From Thereva unica (lineage: Eukaryota; Arthropoda; Insecta; Diptera; Therevidae): DNA of 64,000 nucleotides. Where the stretch lies: contig OX465281.1 in assembly GCA_949987705.1 (NCBI GenBank), forward strand, positions 174,730,516 to 174,794,515. The letters are read 5' to 3'. Position 1 is the first letter of the stretch. Each line of letters begins with the position of its first letter. The notes beneath the pieces were generated by a model. The model was given only the letters and a program-made list of their open reading frames with translations, searched no databases and had not been told where the DNA came from. Positions 21,367 to 32,077 of this stretch are shown one piece after another. Both the position numbers and the translations under genes were made by a program.

Positions 21367-22224
21367 AGCAGCGACGCCAGCAGCTGTGTTTTTAGAGCGC
21401 GTCTTTTGCTGCTGTCTTTATTATTGCGCAGCAAAACAAACATGGCTTCAAAAACACTCATTGCTGCCGGCGTCGCTGCGCGCGTCTTTTTTCTTCATGA
21501 TATTTCAAAGAATGTTCTTTGTTTTTAACGTGTTTTTAATTAATGTTTGCTTTTAACCTGAATGTTTAATCAAAAAATGAATAATATATTCTTAAAGCTC
21601 AGGATTTTATCTTTCATTTTATATATTTAACAATTTTTTTAGGCTTAACTTTAAGTTGCAGGAATCAGTTTTATAAAAATCAGTGAAAATCTTAGAAATT
21701 ATAACTTCCGGTCAACTTTTCTATGAGAAAAGAACAATAAAATTAAAAACTAATGACTTCCTTAAAAAGCTTAGAGTGTCCTCTTTAAAATGCTTTTTTT
21801 ATTTTTTGTTTTTGGTGGATTTTAGGCAAAGATATTTCAGTTTTTCCCCGAACGCCTCGCTTGAATATTTGAATTCTGGGATTTCGCGCGCGTCAAATTT
21901 TCGAACTCGCTTTCTTATTTGTAATAATTTTTTATAATAATAAACAAACATTTTTTAATAAGTTATAACATAGCTTTTAGTAGAATTTTCCGCTCTTTCA
22001 CGTGGTGTAATTAGTTTTTCGATTTTTCTTTTCTTTTTCGAGATATAACGCGAAAACCACATTTTCGAATTTGTTTTCGAAATTGTGAAGTTAGCATACA
22101 CTTTAGAGCAGCAAAGGTTTTTTATTGTGTTCTGCACCCCAAAAAGTACCTATGACCCAATTTTCAGCGATATCACATTTTGTGCTGGCTTTCAGTCTAA
22201 ATTTGACTCTGGCAACTGGACTAA
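21367..22224. other. Unidentified insertion in copia gag
   Basis: About 850 bp unrelated to copia. Near its left end AGCGACGCCAGCAGC (about 21373) is inverted as GCTGCCGGCGTCGCTG (about 21460), a GC-rich hairpin within AT-rich DNA. No long frame, terminal repeat pair or target duplication is evident. The expected ~50 codons of gag are missing, so this could be an insertion with deletion or filler DNA from break repair. Confidence 0.5.
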
Positions 22225-22647
22225 TTGTCAACTAGCTGGCATGTTGGTATCATCATGAGTAGTCTACCATCTAGCTGCGATACATTGGTTGTCACACTTG
22301 AAGCACGACCCGAAACAGATTTAACGTTGTCATTGGTTCGATCAAAATTAATTGGCGAATATCATCGTCGCAAAGAAGCGGAAAATGGCGGAAATAAGGA
22401 TTCCGCTATAAAAACATCAGAAAAGAAAAATATCACCTGCTTCTTTTGCAAGAAGGATGGTCACGTTAAAAGCGATTGCAGAAAATACAAATCATGGAAA
22501 GCGAACCAGCCAAATAAAGCAAATGTGGTCGAACAAGAAGATTTTTTGTTTATAATTTCATCGAATGACAAACACGACGGCTGGATTCTAGATTCAGGCG
22601 CCACGAAACATATCTCAAGCAACAAAAATTTTTTTTTCTCTTGGTAA
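22225..22647 (+). pseudogene. Copia gag nucleocapsid and protease start
   Basis: The frame resumes inside gag (SWHVGIIMSSLPSSCDTLVV, DLTLSLVRSKLIGEYHRR). It contains CFFCKKDGHVKSDC, a CX2CX4HX4C knuckle, then GWILDSGATKHISS with the D-S-G-A protease active site. A run of nine T at about 22628-22636 causes a frameshift that ends this frame; protease continues in the next frame. Confidence 0.88.
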
Positions 22648-24271
22648 AGCAGAATGCAAAAATCTCACCGTCGCAAATGGAAGCAGTGTTAATGTCGAAG
22701 GAAAAGGTACATGTCGTATTGAAATGATGAACAAAAATGGAGTAGAAACAACAGCAACAGTAAATGATGTATTATACGTGCCGGGCATTGAAGGAAATTT
22801 TCTATCAGTAAAACAATTGTTTGAAAAAGGGTATGAAGTGAACTTTGATCCCAAACAGAAAATATGTGAAATAAAACTCAATGAGAAACAAGTTGCAGTA
22901 GCTGACATACAATCATCGAATTTATTTAAGTTACGTCAACCAAACAAAGCATACGCAGTATACGAACACAAAACAAATTGTATTCATCACTGGCATCGTA
23001 TTTTTGGCCATCGCGACCCAGAAGCTATTAAGGAAATGTGTTCAAAAGGTTTTGTTGACGGAATGAAAATTGTCGATTTTGGAATCAAAGTCAAATGTGA
23101 AGTGTGTCTTCAAGGTAAAATGACACGTTTACCATTTCCCAAACAATCGTTGAATAAATCAGCAAAAGTACTCGATCTCATTCATACGGACGTATGTGGA
23201 CCTATGCAAACGGTATCACCGAGCGGCAAGCGATACATACTCACATTTATTGATGATTTTTCGCGGTATACGGTTATTTATCTGCTGAAAAATAAATCAG
23301 AAGTCGAAATCAAACTAAAGGAGTATGTAGCAATGGTGAAAAATAAATTTTCCACAAAACCTAAAGTCATACGTTCGGATCGAGGAGGAGAATACGTCGG
23401 AACTAAAGTTGTTGATTTTCTGAAAAATGAAGGAATTCAAATCCAGTATACAACACCATATACACCGCACCAAAATGGAGTTGCAGAACGAAAAAATCGT
23501 ACGTTAGTCGAAATGGCGCGTTGTATGTTATTGGATGCAAAATTACCATACAAATTTTGGGCTGAAGCGGTTAATTCAGCAAACTATATACAGAATCGAC
23601 TTCCAGGCAGAGCAATCGAAACAACACCGTTTGAAGCATGGAATCAGCGAAAACCAGGTATCAAACATTTTTCAATTTTCGGTTCTAAATGTTTTGTTCA
23701 CATACCAGCAGAAAAACGTCGAAAGTTGGATGATACAGCAGCAACAATGATTTTCGTTGGTTATGATGAAAATTCGAAAGGATACAGATGCTTCGACCCG
23801 ATCAAAAACAAATTGGTGATAAGTCGAGATGTTCGGTTTGCGGAAAATTTTGTGGATTCAATCAGCATTGATTTATCATCATCCGAAATGCAAAGGCACA
23901 ATGACGCAAAAGGTGAAGCTAGCACCATTGGCATTGAATATGGTGAATCATTGTATAATAACGAAAGTGCGGGCAATAACGACGACGTTGATGCAGAATC
24001 AGGAATTCATTTTCAATCAAAATTTTAAAGTTTAAATCAAGAAAATCAAGGAGATGATTCAGAAAGCGGTGCTGAAAGTGACGGAACACCACCACGAAGA
24101 GTTTCACAGCGTGTAAATAAAGGTGTACCACCACGACGATTGATTCAAGAAATAAATATTGTGTGCAATAAAGTAACTGAACCGAAAAGTTTGTCAGAAG
24201 CTCTATCGTGCGAAAATAAGCAACAATGGATTCGCGCAATGCAAGATGAAATGAATTCGTTAAAGAACTAG
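22648..24271 (+). pseudogene. Copia protease C-terminus and integrase
   Basis: After the protease tail (VLYVPGIEGNFLSVKQL) comes the integrase zinc finger (HHWHRIFGHRDPEAI, CEVCLQGKM) and the catalytic triad: LDLIHTDVCGPM, KVIRSDRGGEY and PHQNGVAERKNRTLVEM. A C-terminal region with FGSKCFVHIP and MIFVGYDENSKGYRCFDP follows. An in-frame TAA at 24026-24028 interrupts the linker to reverse transcriptase. Integrase inserts the element cDNA into chromosomes. The frame is otherwise open for more than 430 codons. Confidence 0.9.
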
Positions 24272-25609
24272 TGGAATGTTGTGCCTAGAGACTAGCCACT
24301 AATTACGCTTTTTCATGGTATTCTTTCTGTTGAATAAGACTTCAGATTGGATGACAATATATTAAGTGGAGATTGATCCGCACACACTTCCAACCCGCCG
24401 GATCTGGGAATCGAGGCCAATAATTCCAATGTGTCAAATTGAAAAAAAAAAGCACATCACACATGTAAACACTATAGAAAACGAATCTAAACATTTTTCT
24501 TTGGATTGGAGGAAAATCTAATGTGATGCACTTTGCACAACAGAATTAGGTGTATTATTTTACTTAAACATACATGTCTTATTGTTAAAAATTCGGCTTA
24601 CCGCACCCTAGTTTGGCCATGGAGATTCATAAGTATCACACTGACCAACGCTATACATATATAATTAATCTTGAAAAGTTTTTGTTAAAGGCTTATGTAG
24701 GTTATAAGTTGTGAGACTGCGTAATCTAAAACTTAACAAAGTATTTAACAAACACTACAATATAATCATCATAGCTTAAAAAAAAGGAAATCAAATGTAA
24801 ACAATAAAATTCTTTGATTCTTCACCCACGTCATGGTATATTTCTTTATTCAATATAAACAATAGTTTTTGAGCAGCAAATAAAAACTACATATATGCCA
24901 TAATTTCGTTATCATCGGTTTTTGTTCTGGAAGCAAATTTAGAGACGTATTCATGTCAAAAACTTGTTTCATATGAAACAAAATCCCCGAAGGAAATTAA
25001 AAAAAATTATTATGACGAAAAAAAAAGCACCGCGAGCCGAAGGATCGAACTCGCAGCCCCACAGACGAGGGACTTTCCCTAGCCCTTTATAGTCCATGGA
25101 AATGGTGTTTTAACATTGCAAAAATGCAGGACAAGGTTTTATTTTTGGGATGTGTAGGGGGGGTCAGGGTGAGCTTAAGTTTGAGTTTTCGGAATTCTAA
25201 CCCCCCCCCATTTGGCCGCCATCTTGGAAAACGTATGCAAATGGTTTTTCCACTATATCTCCGAAACGGCACATCTTACCGGAAATTTGCAAGGGCAGTT
25301 TTTGTTTAGAATTAAATAATGTACAATTTATTACTTAGAAATTTTGTGGTAAAATGAATAAATAAGAAGTTATAAGCCTTAGAACACAAAAATTAGTCAC
25401 AATATTTTCATTAAAGGCTCTTTTTTGTTGTTTAAATATACTTCTGGTTGAAATTGCCAGACCATTTTCTCAGTTTTTGGTCTTTTGACCAAGAGCTACA
25501 TTTTGAGATATGGCCCAAGTCTGTAGCGGCAGTACTTTCAGAGATGAAAGTAGGCTTCAGACGGACAGACGGACAGAGCCTCTGTATAAGCTTTTTTTTG
25601 AAAAGCTAA
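24272..25609. other. Unidentified 1.3-kb insertion in copia pol
   Basis: Copia coding stops at ...MNSLKE near 24270 and resumes at about 25610. The insertion has no long frame. Its right end has AGACGGACAGACGGACAGAG then AAGCTTTTTTTTGAAAAGCT, a hairpin-like terminus. Its middle holds a tRNA-like segment (25018-25092). No matching inverted ends or clean target duplication could be fixed; AAAGAAC and AAAAAC at the edges might be a diverged duplication. Confidence 0.5.
25018..25092 (-). ncRNA. tRNA-like / SINE-head remnant
   Basis: On the minus strand GAGTTCGATCC matches a Pol III B box, and about 20 bases downstream is a run of eight T, a Pol III terminator. I see no convincing A box, and the acceptor stem does not pair, so this is not a functional tRNA. 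A tRNA pseudogene or degraded SINE head is the best guess. Confidence 0.3.
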
Positions 25610-25912
25610 AAACGAAACAAGCAATTGTGCGAATTACCAAAGGATCGAAAGGCCATTGGTTGTAAATGGGTTTACAAAATAACAACAAATGTAGATGAAA
25701 AAGTGAAACGATTCAAGGCCCGTTTAGTTGCCTAGGGTTTTTCGCAAAAATTTGGAACCGACTATGATCAGGTTTTTGCACCTGTCGCTAGACAAACAAC
25801 ATTCAGAACATTGCTATCTATTGCATCTAAAGAAAAATTTATCGTCGAACATATTGACGCCAAAACAGCGTTCTTAAACGGTAAATTGAAAGAAACGATC
25901 TACATGAAGCAA
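25610..25912 (+). pseudogene. Copia reverse transcriptase, N-terminal part
   Basis: The translation has AIGCKWVYKI, FKARLVA followed by an in-frame TAG (25733-25735), then GFSQKFGTDYDQVFAPVAR and VEHIDAKTAFLNGKL (first catalytic Asp) up to YMKQ. The hAT element is inserted at GAAGCAA, and the domain continues at 26731. Confidence 0.88.
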
Positions 25913-26730
25913 AGGAAATTATCGATAATTTTTCACTATCGGAATGTTATCGATAGCATTCATTGTTATCGATAATTTTCGATAGTCATGGTTTTAAAAT
26001 ATGCCACCAAGTTTCGAATGTCTCTTTTTAATGCATTTATATAATATCGAAAAACAAAACATCGGTTGTAGATGTTATAATTACTAAACGTCAATATTTA
26101 GAAAGAGCTAATGCGGATCAATATATAGATCCGTTACTATTCTGGAAGGTAATCATTAAAGCTTCATTTAATAACCTTTGCATTAAATTCAAATTAACAC
26201 TTTTTCCAGGTGAATAGTGATGCACTGAAACCATTACTAGAGTGTGCCAGTAAATTCTTATGTGTACCTGCTTCGTCAGTTGAATCTGAAAGGGTATTGA
26301 GCACAACAGGGCAAATTATATCAGAGAGAAGATCAAGGTTGAAAGATAAAAATGTAAACATTTTAGTTTTCATGAATAGAAATAGGTGGCTATTCGAAAA
26401 ATAATATCTAGAAAATAGTTGATAGCTTCAAGCACATTTATTTTTTAAAAACAATATTCTTGAAAATTCAGATCGTCAAATAAAGTAAATAAACCGAAAA
26501 TATTAAGTTAGTTCTTAACAAATATTAAATATAAATAATACATTCAAATTAATTAATTTGGAAACAAATTATGTTTTAATTTGATGTGTTTTATGTCGAG
26601 GTAGCAAGTTTTTATTTCTTTTTTAAGTCGGAGTCTAAAAAAATATAACTATCGATAACTATCGATAAAATCATGAAAAATATCAACTACTATCGATAGT
26701 GTCGACTATCGATATTTTTCCTTCTCTATA
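25913..26730 (+). mobile_element. hAT-derived element with TATCGATA subterminal repeats
   Basis: 818 bp flanked by GAAGCAA on both sides (25906-25912 and 26731-26737), close to the 8-bp duplication of hAT transposons. The termini AGGAAATTATCGATA and, inverted, GAAGGAAAAATATCGATAG are imperfect repeats. The octamer TATCGATA occurs seven times: 25920, 25948 and 25967 on the left, 26650, 26660, 26691 and 26707 on the right. The interior keeps only the C-terminal end of a hAT transposase, so the element is an internal-deletion derivative. Confidence 0.8.
26048..26404 (+). pseudogene. hAT transposase C-terminus (dimerisation domain)
   Basis: Two exons are visible. The first ends YIDPLLFWK at 26148, and a 61-bp intron (26149-26209, GTAATC to TTTTTCCAG) follows. 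The second has LKPLLECASKFLCVPASSVE, SERVLSTTGQIISERRS and NILVFMNRNRWLF. The S-S-x-x-S-E-R-x-F/L-S-x-x-G pattern and the final L-x-x-N-R/K-x-W are the hAT C-terminal dimerisation signature. The catalytic core is missing. Confidence 0.85.
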
Positions 26731-27894
26731 GAAGCAACCGCGGGATTTGAAGACAAGGACAAAAGTGGATTTGTTTGCTTGTTGAAGAAAAGTTTATACG
26801 GTCTTAAACAAGCAGCAACATCGTGGAACGATGCGATTCATGCAGTATTGATCATCGCGGGTTTTCAACAAAGCAAAGCTGACCAATGTTTGTATTCACG
26901 AAATAAAAACGGTGAATGGTCATTTCTTCTCATTTATGTGGACGACATGATTGTTGCGGCAAAATCGATCAACACAATAACCGACATAAAGCAAAACATC
27001 GCATCGAAGTTCGAATTGCAGGAGTTGGGAGAAATAAAGTATTATCTCGGAATGGAGGTAATTAAAGATGAAAAAGGCAATTACCACTTATGCCAATCGA
27101 AATACATCGAAAAGGTTGCATCCGATTTTGGTCTCGGCGATGCAAAGGAATCCATTGTGCCGATGAATGTTAATTATGGAAAAACATTCAATGATGAAGA
27201 TGACAATCACTTATTGTCTAATACTCAATACCAAAAACTCATCGGGTGTTTGCTGTACATTTCAGTAAACACAAGATCAGATATTTCGGCAAGCGTTTCA
27301 ATTTTAGCGCAAAAGGTACAACAACCACGTCAAGAAGATTGGAACGAATTGAAGCGTGTGTTGAGATATTTAAAAGGCACAGCGAATTTGAAATTGGCAC
27401 TAAGCAACAGTGATCATAAAGGCGATCTACTTTACGAATATGTCGATGCCAATTGGGCTGAAAATAAAAGCGACAGAAAATCAAACACCGGCTATGTTTT
27501 CATCGTAAATGGCGGCATTGTGAGTTGGGCATGTCGAAAGCGAAGTTGCGTTGCACTATCGTCAACTGAAGCAGAATTCATCGCACTATCCGAAGCATGT
27601 CAAGAGGTTTTTTGGCTACGACGACTACTAAGTAACATGCAACAAACTATAAAAACGGCAGCAACAGTTTATGAAGACAGTGAAGGTTGCGTAAAACTCA
27701 TCGGAGAAGAGAAATTGTCGAATCGTACTAAGCATGTAGATACGCGATATCACTTTGTCAAAGACTACGTGGTGCATCAAATTGTGTCATGTCAATATCG
27801 TTGTTCGGAGCAAATGTTGGCAAATCTACTTACAAAACCATTGCCAGCAAAGCGACACAAAATGTTGCGAGAAAAGTGTGGCTTATATGAATGA
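26731..27894 (+). pseudogene. Copia reverse transcriptase C-terminus and RNase H
   Basis: After the hAT element the frame continues with LLKKSLYGLKQAATSWND and LLIYVDDMIVAAKS (Y-V-D-D active site). RNase H motifs are YVDANWAENKSDRKSNTGY, ALSSTEAEFIALSEA, VYEDSEGC and DTRYHFVKDYV. The stretch is open for 371 codons with no internal stop and ends at TGA 27892-27894, just before the polypurine tract. Confidence 0.92.
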
Positions 27895-27901
27895 TTCGAA
27901 T

Positions 27902-27910
27902 GAGGAGGAG
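27902..27910 (+). promoter_or_regulatory. Copia polypurine tract
   Basis: GAGGAGGAG directly precedes the 3' LTR and would prime plus-strand DNA synthesis. Confidence 0.8.
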
Positions 27911-28108
27911 TGTTGAAATAAAAAAGCATTCGAGCTTCAACTGCGATAGTAAATGTTTAAGTTAGCCTTGCGTTTTTTTGTTATACTTTTTATGTCATTA
28001 ATTTTGTTAATTAAAAATCTAGTCTTTTACCAGGATTCAACAAATAAAGGCTATTCGGTTTCAATTTATTTTAATTTCAACTGGTTTTAATTAATTTCAA
28101 TTTCAACA
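27911..28108 (+). repeat. Copia 3' LTR
   Basis: 198 bp, partner of 8832-9029, followed by the CTTCC duplication at 28109-28113. Confidence 0.93.
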
Positions 28109-29107
28109 CTTCCGAGGTGTTGATTCGCTGGCAAATGTTCTTAGTCGCATTAATTCCCCTGAGGTGGACCGTACTCCTTGTTGCTTGCTTTGCTGCCTCG
28201 TATGCCAGAGCATATGCCAAAACTTCTTGGGTAGTCTTCTTTTCGGCCAATCTGGCTGCCTGTTGCAAGTCCCGGTCAGCAAATGCGTTAAGAAGAACCT
28301 CTCTTGCTATTTCATTGATGTAGTCCTGTCCGAAACTAGGATAAGCCAGATGAACTAACCTCTCGATATCGGCGCATAGTTGTTGTAAAGTTTCTCCTGG
28401 CTTTTGAAGTCTATTTCGAAGTTGAAGCCGATAAACCTCTTGCAGGTGCTGATCACCGTAACGCATTTCCAGCGCTTGAACTAAGAACCCGTAGCTGTTG
28501 CGATGTTCTGCTGGTATTGACTGCAATATTTCTGCTGCTGTGCCCCTAAGTGACAAAGTTAGGGCCATTGCCTTTTCCTCCTCAGTCCAGAAATTGCCTG
28601 CTGCTTCGAATTGGAGCTTGTAAGTAGGCCATGGGCTTTGCCCGTCGAAAGTTGGAGGCTGTAGTTTCCTAACTCCGATGACTTCGTGAGATGCCGTCAC
28701 TGGGTGATGAATCTTTACCCTTTCCAGGTCGGCTCTGACCGATTCAAGTTCAATCTTCAATTTTTCATCATTTTCCCTCATGGAATTTTCGAGCTTTTCC
28801 AGATCATTCCCTACATTTGCTTTGACGGAAGATTCGAGGTTTTCCAGATCATTCCTTACATTTTCCTTGATGGAAGATTCGAGTCTCTCCAGATCATTCC
28901 TAACATTTTCCTTCATGTTATCCAGCTTATTGTCGACAGAAAGTGAGAATGGTTCGATTTTCTGCTCCAGCTGGTTCCTCTGTTCTTCCATCGACTCTTT
29001 GAGCTCGCGATCGAACGTTCATGAGCTACTGCTAATAATTTCTGTTCGTCTTTCAACGCCAACACTTCCGCCTTGATCTCAGTTGTCGCTTCTTTAGCCA
29101 CCGTCTG
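28109..29107 (-). pseudogene. Gypsy A1 gag, capsid and coiled coil
   Basis: The sense frame from about 29101 (KEATTEIKAEVLALKDEQ) shifts near 29005 by a small deletion, then continues with a coiled coil made of repeated NVRNDLERLES-type units. The capsid region follows: LQPPTFDGQSPWPTYKLQF, GTAAEILQSIPAEHRNSYGF, ALEMRYGDQHLQEVYRLQ and LCADIERLVHLAYPSFGQDY. It ends at the copia insertion; the zinc knuckle lies at 8640-8831. Gag forms the virus-like particle. Confidence 0.85.
28765..28925 (-). repeat. 48-bp repeat in gypsy A1 gag
   Basis: Three tandem units translate as KENVRNDLERLESSI, KENVRNDLENLESSV and KANVGNDLEKLENSM, preceded and followed by partial units. The same region in copies A2 (about 52570-52680) and A3 (about 40130-40190) has fewer units, so the array varies between copies. 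Confidence 0.75.
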
Positions 29108-29119
29108 ACCACGCGGTGG

Positions 29120-29494
29120 TGTAATTAGAACAACACTTTTTGTTTTTAGGTTTTTAATTAACTTTTATTATTCTAATTATTCTTATTTTAAACTACAATG
29201 TTTATAACTTATTATAATAATATATAAAGTTATACAATAAATGCGATTTAAGTTTTCTTTTAGGACGCGGGAGAACCGACTTGGTGTTGGCACACACGAG
29301 GGAAAAAGTAGAGAGAGATGCCGGAAGTTGGTTCGATCACTAGGCGTGATCGGAACGGAAAGAAAAACGGCAAGATCACCGAACTTTGCGTTCGGTGATC
29401 GATTGAGTGTTCCGACTGATCGTTTTGATCGTGTCGGAAGTTGTTGTGTGACATTGCGTAAAGTTTGGTAATTAAACTTTACGCGGTCACTACA
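29120..29494 (-). repeat. Gypsy B 3' LTR
   Basis: 375 bp, TGTAATTAG to GGTCACTACA on the plus strand. It contains the inverted pair CGAACTTTGCG / CGCAAAGTTCG region near 29390 and a GTAAAGTTTGGTAATTAAACTTTAC palindrome at its right end (about 29458-29482). Confidence 0.75.
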
Positions 29495-29515
29495 TACCCC
29501 CCCCCCAGCGTAGCG

Positions 29516-29971
29516 TTAACGGAATGTTACCGCTTTAGACGTCTTAGCTTCGTTGTCGCGGTCACAACCGAAGGCTGGCTTTAGCCTGTCAATGGATATT
29601 GACTTGGTTGTGCCGTTACATTTGACGACGAAGTGTTTTCGTAATCGTTTGATTACTTCATATGGGCCCTCGTATGGAGGTTCGAAAGGTTTTCGAACTC
29701 TGTCGACACGTATGAAAACGTAGTCGGCGTTCTCCAGGGCTTCTGGCACATAGACATCCTTTTGGACGGGTTGCCGAGGATGTATTGCCTTAATGCCCTG
29801 CATATGAGAACGAAGGCGAGAGAGGAATTCTGATTCTTCAATTGGATTTTCATCGGTTGTGATAGAAATCGAATTGGGAAGTTTCAGATTCTGACCATAT
29901 ACGAGCTCGTCTGGTGAGCATTGTAAGTCGGTCTTAATTGCCGTGCGTATGCCTAACATGGCAAAGGGCAA
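29516..29971 (-). pseudogene. Gypsy B integrase C-terminal domain
   Basis: The sense frame has MLGIRTAIKTDLQCSPDELV (core end), then VFIRVDRVRKPFEPPYEGPY, the GPY/F module, and KSISIDRLKPAF, a conserved tail of CsRn1-type integrases. It overlaps the preceding frame by 19 bp, with a frameshift near 29960. Confidence 0.85.
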
Positions 29972-31083
29972 GTTTTCACTTCAATGAGTAGTGTTGTCCT
30001 TGCCATTAAGGCTGCTTTTAGTTGCCTGTGGAACCGTTCAACCATCCCGTTTGCTTGCGGGTGGTAGGCGATAGTCCGAATTCGATGAGTGCCGAGTAAT
30101 TTGGCAACTTCATTGAACAGTTTCGATTCGAACTGCGTACCTTGATCGGTTGTGATCTCGAGTGGTACGCCGAATCGTGGGACAAATTCAGTGACGAATT
30201 TCTTTGCCACTGTTGAAGCTGAGATATCCCGAATTGGGTATGCTTCAGGCCTTCGCGTGAATCTATCGACTATCGTTAAGATATAAGAGTATCCACGAGA
30301 TGGGGGTAGGGGTCCCACTATATCCATATGGATATGGTCAAATCTATTATTTGGAAGTTTGAAAACTTCCAATGGAGATTTGGTATGAACTAGTTTTACC
30401 CGTGAGCCGTTGCTGGGGTGCTCTTGTAGAGACTTCAACTCTGTGTCACCTTGTTGAGCCTGAGCCAGTGTAGGCAGGTCGAAGGTTACCGAGTCGACGT
30501 TGTCGGTTGCTAGTGAGCGTGACAAGTAGTCTGCGACAACGTTTTGTTTACCCGACACATGTCTGATGTCTGTGGTAAACTGAGAAATTAGACCCAAATG
30601 TCTGGTCTGCCGAGGGGATCGTTCGGTCTTTGTGTGAAGGGCGCGAACCAGTGGTTTGTGATCAGTATAGACCACGAAATTGCGTCCTTCAACGAAGTAA
30701 TGGAAGTGTTTGATCGCTGCATAGATTGCGAGAAGTTCGCGATCAAATGCAGAGTACTTCCGTTCTGTTGGTGACATCTTTTTGGAATAAAAAGCTAGTG
30801 GTTGCCACCGATAACCGTTGGATTGTTCCAATACGCCTCCGATTGCATAATCAGAGGCATCAGCCGTAAGACTGTATTTTGCATCCTCGATTGGATGGTT
30901 CAGCAGAGTTGCTTCAGCCATCGAGGTTTTCACCTTGAGGAATGCCGCCTGACATTCTGCTGGCCAGTCGAAAACTTTATTGGCACGTGAGCGGTTGAGA
31001 AGGTCTCTCAAATGCTCGTTTATAGGCACCAACTGTTTAGCCAATTTTTGGATAAATCGGTGATAGAAATTCATCATTCCCAA
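29953..31083 (-). pseudogene. Gypsy B RNase H and integrase core
   Basis: RNase H motifs: LTADASDYAIGGVLEQ, FDRELLAIYAAIKHF, VYTDHKPLVRAL and NVVADYLSRS. Integrase core: HIHMDIVGPLPPSRGYSY, ITTDQGTQFESKLF and HPQANGMVERFHRQLKAAL hold the D-D-E triad. The H-H/C-C zinc finger expected between them is missing: the chain runs from the post-RNase H linker (PSNGSRVKLVHTKSP) straight to EVFKLPNNRFDHIH. This is most simply an internal deletion of ~80 codons. Confidence 0.85.
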
Positions 31084-31996
31084 AAACTTCTGAATCGATT
31101 TGACAGAAGTTGGAGGTGCGAGATCAACGATAGCCTGAACCCGATCGGAGGATGGAAGTATTCCATCCTTTGTAATGCGGTGGCTTAGAAACTTAATCTC
31201 TGTTGCACCAAAAACGCATTTCCTCTAGCTTAATGGTTAAACCGAAGCTATCGAGGCGTTTAAAGAGCTCTTCAAGGTGAACGATATGCTCATCCTCAGT
31301 TTTACTGGCGATAAGTATATCGTCCAAGTATACATAAACGAAGATCTCTCGTAACTTCATTTATGAACCTTTGAAAGGTTTGTGCTGCATTTCGCAAGCC
31401 GAATGGCATACGTGTAAACTCATATAGGCCGAATGGCGTAATGAATGCAGTCTTATGCACTTCTTCTGGGGCGATTGGTATGTGATGGTATGCACGTACC
31501 AAATCAAAAAAATTGAAAAAATTGTGCAGCCGTGAAGATTCACGGAGAAGTTCTGTATGTGAGGGATGGGATATCTATCCGGCACAGTGACAGCGTTAAG
31601 GCGACGGTAGTCGCCGCATGGCCTCCAGTCATGTGAGTCCCGTTTAGGAACCAGATGAAGCCAAGATGCTGCGGGGGACGACGAAGGTCGATAAATCCCC
31701 AATTGGACCATATGGTCGAACTCTAACTTTGCCACCTTCAGTTTCTCCGGATGGAGTCGCCGAGCGGTGACAAAAGGTAATTGCCCTTTAGCTACAATGT
31801 GGTGTTGCACATTGTGTTTAACCGGAAGGTTCAAATTGGGCGGTTTTGTTAACGAAGCGTATTTCGTTAATAGCTCTTTGTATATGCCAATAACTCGGCA
31901 TGGAAATGTTTCGGGGTTGTAGTCGACTGTGGCGCACACGTTAATTCGAAACTTGGTGCGTTTGTCAACTAAACGATATTCGAAATCGACGGACAA
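31084..31996 (-). pseudogene. Gypsy B reverse transcriptase
   Basis: Three frames together cover the domain. First: [40 protein letters not shown] and HGCTIFSIF, then a frameshift near 31505. Second: [20 protein letters not shown] and [21 protein letters not shown] further shift near 31330 precedes [10 protein letters not shown] with the Y-L-D-D site. The enzyme is certainly inactive as encoded. Confidence 0.85.
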
Positions 31997-32077
31997 TTTG
32001 AACTTCGTTAAGAAGTCCGCCCCGATGATGGCTTTAGTGGTGTCGGCTATAATAAAGTTGTAAACATATCGTCGGCG

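Larger units (their letters stand above)
8832..28108 (+). mobile_element. Ty1/copia retrotransposon inserted in gypsy A1 gag
   Basis: Two 198-bp LTRs (8832-9029 and 27911-28108) begin TGTTGAAAT and end TTTCAACA, and the element is flanked by a 5-bp duplication CTTCC (8827-8831 and 28109-28113). It has a copia-type initiator-Met primer site, gag, protease, integrase, reverse transcriptase and RNase H in copia order, and a GAGGAGGAG polypurine tract. By eye the LTRs differ at about 5 of 198 positions. Its gag is split by BEL1 and an unidentified ~850-bp insertion; pol is split by a ~1.3-kb insertion and a hAT element. Without these insertions it would be about 5 kb. Confidence 0.92.

Noticed and set aside
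29953..31083. Envelope gene making gypsy A, B or C an endogenous retrovirus
   Set aside because: No signal peptide, furin site or transmembrane frame lies between pol and the 3' LTR in any copy.
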